Origin: Catonia carolina
Lineage: Eukaryota; Arthropoda; Insecta; Hemiptera; Achilidae
Assembly (NCBI GenBank): GCA_035578175.1
Contig: JAQMRL010000001.1
Location: 438,605,124-438,669,123 of the forward strand
Reading direction: 5' to 3'
DNA length: 64,000 bases
Part shown: in pieces, positions 62,024 to 64,000 of the stretch
How positions within the stretch are numbered: the stretch's first letter is position 1
How the letters are laid out: every line of letters begins with the position of its first letter
Notes under the pieces: generated by a model
Databases searched by the model: none
The model's input: only the letters and a program-made list of their open reading frames with translations
Told to the model about the DNA's origin: nothing
Program-made: the position numbers and the translations under genes

Positions 62024-64000
62024 GAAAAAGAAGGGTAGGTTATGTTAGGACAACCCAACCTCACATTAAGCAATCACAGGTGCTACAAATAGGTAATGAC
62101 AGGTTAGGTTTAAATCCGGATATGTTAGTGCATCCACTACCAACAGATGCAGAAATTATAGGAAATAAACAGGTAGGTGCACAAAATGATTTCATCAATC
62201 AAGTTCAGGTTAGGAATACATCTCACTTCTCTATTTTGCACCAAAATATACAATATTTAAGTAATAAAATAGATAGAGTTGAAATATTTTTAAGGTCTGA
62301 GAACCCAGATATGGTATTATTCACCGAACATGGGTTAAAAAGTAATGAGATTCCTATGATTAGCTTTCCGGGGTTTTCTATTGATGCTTCTTACTGCAGG
62401 AAATTTCATAAAAGTGGAGGAGTCTGTATACTGACTAATATTAGTAGGAACATACATACACGTAACTTACCTTTTGTAGACAGGTTTTCTCAGGAAATGA
62501 ATATGGAAGTAGTAGGATTAGAAGTTAGGTTGGGGGTACAGGAAAGGATGGCTGTCGTTGGTGTTTATAGGTCTCCTAATGGTGATTGGGACCAGTTCTG
62601 TAAATTGTTCAGTGCATTGCTGGAGAGTTTGACTGAACGGTACTTAAGAGTTGTTGTTATGGGTGATTATAATGTAAATCTTGCTATTCAGAGTAAAATG
62701 TCCGAAGAGTTCAGGGATATCGTGAACATGAACAATCTGGATATAAAAGTTAGTGATTATACAAGGATTACTAGCCATTCTCAAACGATAATAGATAATA
62801 TTCTAACAAATATTGTTAGTTGTCAGGTTAGGTTAGGGGGTTCAGAATTCTCTGATCACGGGTACCAAGTAATAGAAATTCAGCATTTAGGTGGTCAGGC
62901 CCTGAATCAAAAAGTTAATAAAGAAATTAGGCAAGAGGACAAGGGTAATATAAATTGTTTATTGCACAGTTTATCCAAAGAAGATTGGAAGACTGTCATT
63001 AATGCTTCCAAAATTAATCAAAAATATCATTATTTTATTGAAACTTTAAAATTTCACTATAATAGTAGTTGTCCAGTAAAAAGGGTAGTTTTAACAAAGA
63101 GAATTAGTGAAATAGACCAATGGATTACAGGAGATATTTTGAAACTGAAATCTGAAGTCAGAGATGTCTACTCTGAGTTCAAATCAGATAAAAATGAATT
63201 GAATGAGCAAAGATACAAACAAATTAAAAAATATTATGCTAAAAAAGTTCAGAGTGCTAAATGCAAAAAAACTGCTGAAGTCCTTCGTAAATCAACTAAT
63301 TTAAACTCAGCAATATGGGAAACAATAAATAGGAATCGGAATGTAGTTAGTAATAGGGGATACACAGATATACCAAAAATTGTTAATAGTAATAATGAAG
63401 TTATAGAGAATGGATCAGAAATTAGTAATTATTTTAATAAGTATTATCAGGAAGTAGCTTCAAAGCTTAAACAGCAGATTACGGAAACTGAGGGATATTA
63501 TGAAGTTAGGGGGGATAGAGTTGTAGATAATTTTGTATTTAGCTCAGTTTCATATGAGGAACTAGAATCAGTTATCGATAGCTTAAAAAGTAAGAAAACG
63601 GTAGGGTTAGATGGGATCTCAAGTATTGTTGTTAAAAAATGTAAAAAGTTTTTATTAACACCTCTCCTTCATCTAATTAACTTCTCCCTGGAAAGAGGTG
63701 TATTTCCAAAGCAACTGAAGGAAGGTAAAATATTACCTGTGTTTAAGAATGGCAATACCCAAGTAGTTGAAAATTATAGGCCCATAAGTATATTAAACAC
63801 TATTAGCAAAATTTTTGAAAAGGTAGTGTTCAATAGGTTAATCAATTTTTTGACTGAAAACCTTATCATCTCAAAAGATCAGCATGGTTTCCAAAAGGGT
63901 AAGTCAACCAAAACTGCTATTGTCTCACTTTTTGAGCAGATAGTTGATATATTGGATGCAGGAGAGAAAGCCTTAGCTGTGTTTTTAGATCTCAGTAAAG
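61996..64000 (+). CDS. LINE ORF2: apurinic-like endonuclease and reverse transcriptase (partial, 3' cut)
   Basis: 668 open codons to the window end in the frame from ATG 61996 (MAKKGRKKLRKRR...). The start overlaps ORF1, so reinitiation or an internal start is likely. Endonuclease motifs: HQNIQ (about residue 80), FTEHG (catalytic Glu), GVYRSPNGD, MGDYNVN and FSDHGYQ. The reverse transcriptase begins near residue 510: VGLDGISS, NYRPISILN, FEKVVFNRL, QHGFQKGKST, and the window ends in motif A, VFLDLSK. The YxDD box is outside. No stop or frameshift seen. Confidence 0.92.
   Translation, partial: MAKKGRKKLRKRRVGYVRTTQPHIKQSQVLQIGNDRLGLNPDMLVHPLPTDAEIIGNKQVGAQNDFINQVQVRNTSHFSILHQNIQYLSNKIDRVEIFLRSENPDMVLFTEHGLKSNEIPMISFPGFSIDASYCRKFHKSGGVCILTNISRNIHTRNLPFVDRFSQEMNMEVVGLEVRLGVQERMAVVGVYRSPNGDWDQFCKLFSALLESLTERYLRVVVMGDYNVNLAIQSKMSEEFRDIVNMNNLDIKVSDYTRITSHSQTIIDNILTNIVSCQVRLGGSEFSDHGYQVIEIQHLGGQALNQKVNKEIRQEDKGNINCLLHSLSKEDWKTVINASKINQKYHYFIETLKFHYNSSCPVKRVVLTKRISEIDQWITGDILKLKSEVRDVYSEFKSDKNELNEQRYKQIKKYYAKKVQSAKCKKTAEVLRKSTNLNSAIWETINRNRNVVSNRGYTDIPKIVNSNNEVIENGSEISNYFNKYYQEVASKLKQQITETEGYYEVRGDRVVDNFVFSSVSYEELESVIDSLKSKKTVGLDGISSIVVKKCKKFLLTPLLHLINFSLERGVFPKQLKEGKILPVFKNGNTQVVENYRPISILNTISKIFEKVVFNRLINFLTENLIISKDQHGFQKGKSTKTAIVSLFEQIVDILDAGEKALAVFLDLSK

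Larger units (their letters stand above)
60631..64000 (+). mobile_element. CR1-like non-LTR retrotransposon, 5' part, cut by the window edge
   Basis: About 0.3 kb of leader, ORF1 and ORF2 (both open). Inserted in unit 6 of the tandem array; the left border is where the unit sequence stops (about 60631). The presence of the 5' leader and open frames suggests a young, perhaps full-length copy. The 3' end is beyond the window. Confidence 0.88.

Overview
This window looks like intronic and intergenic DNA from a large, transposon-rich arthropod genome, most likely an insect. The pointers are rosa-type (DD41D) mariners, several tRNA-headed SINE families, PIF/Harbinger, piggyBac-type and hAT elements, a Helitron and a CR1-like LINE. 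A hemipteran is my guess, with low confidence. Nothing bacterial or viral was seen.

Almost all of the sequence is mobile DNA, often nested three or four deep. 0-16 kb holds an apparently intact DD41D mariner with perfect 490-bp inverted ends, hAT and piggyBac-type miniature elements, a 56-bp hairpin-forming satellite, a 1.2-kb fold-back element and a 40-bp minisatellite. 16-40 kb holds Helitron, HINE-like, SINE and LINE pieces and a pile-up of one TA-flanked family (called D here). One D copy is split by a decayed transposase element with the same termini. Others carry a Harbinger, a Helitron and a SINE. 40-51 kb is mostly decayed mariners and fold-backs. 60.6 kb to the end is a young CR1-like LINE with ORF1 and ORF2 open, cut by the window edge.

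Threaded through the repeats is what I believe is one real host gene on the + strand. Six small exons at 16.07, 20.04, 24.39, 31.87, 34.26 and 39.26 kb all join in phase 0 with GT/AG borders, giving a predicted 304-residue protein. It has a hydrophobic, signal-like N-terminus, a charged helical middle, one membrane segment and a Cys-rich C-terminus. I recognise no family.

The last exon of this gene has homologues in an array of five tandem copies on the opposite strand (54.2-59.8 kb). Each keeps its splice acceptor and open frame, and no matching upstream exons are visible. Copies 4 and 5 are identical over the first 81 residues but differ at nine positions in the C-terminal third, which suggests diversifying selection or conversion. 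This gene family is the best candidate here for something undescribed. The repeats explain the gene's long introns, and one SINE sits directly on its stop codon.
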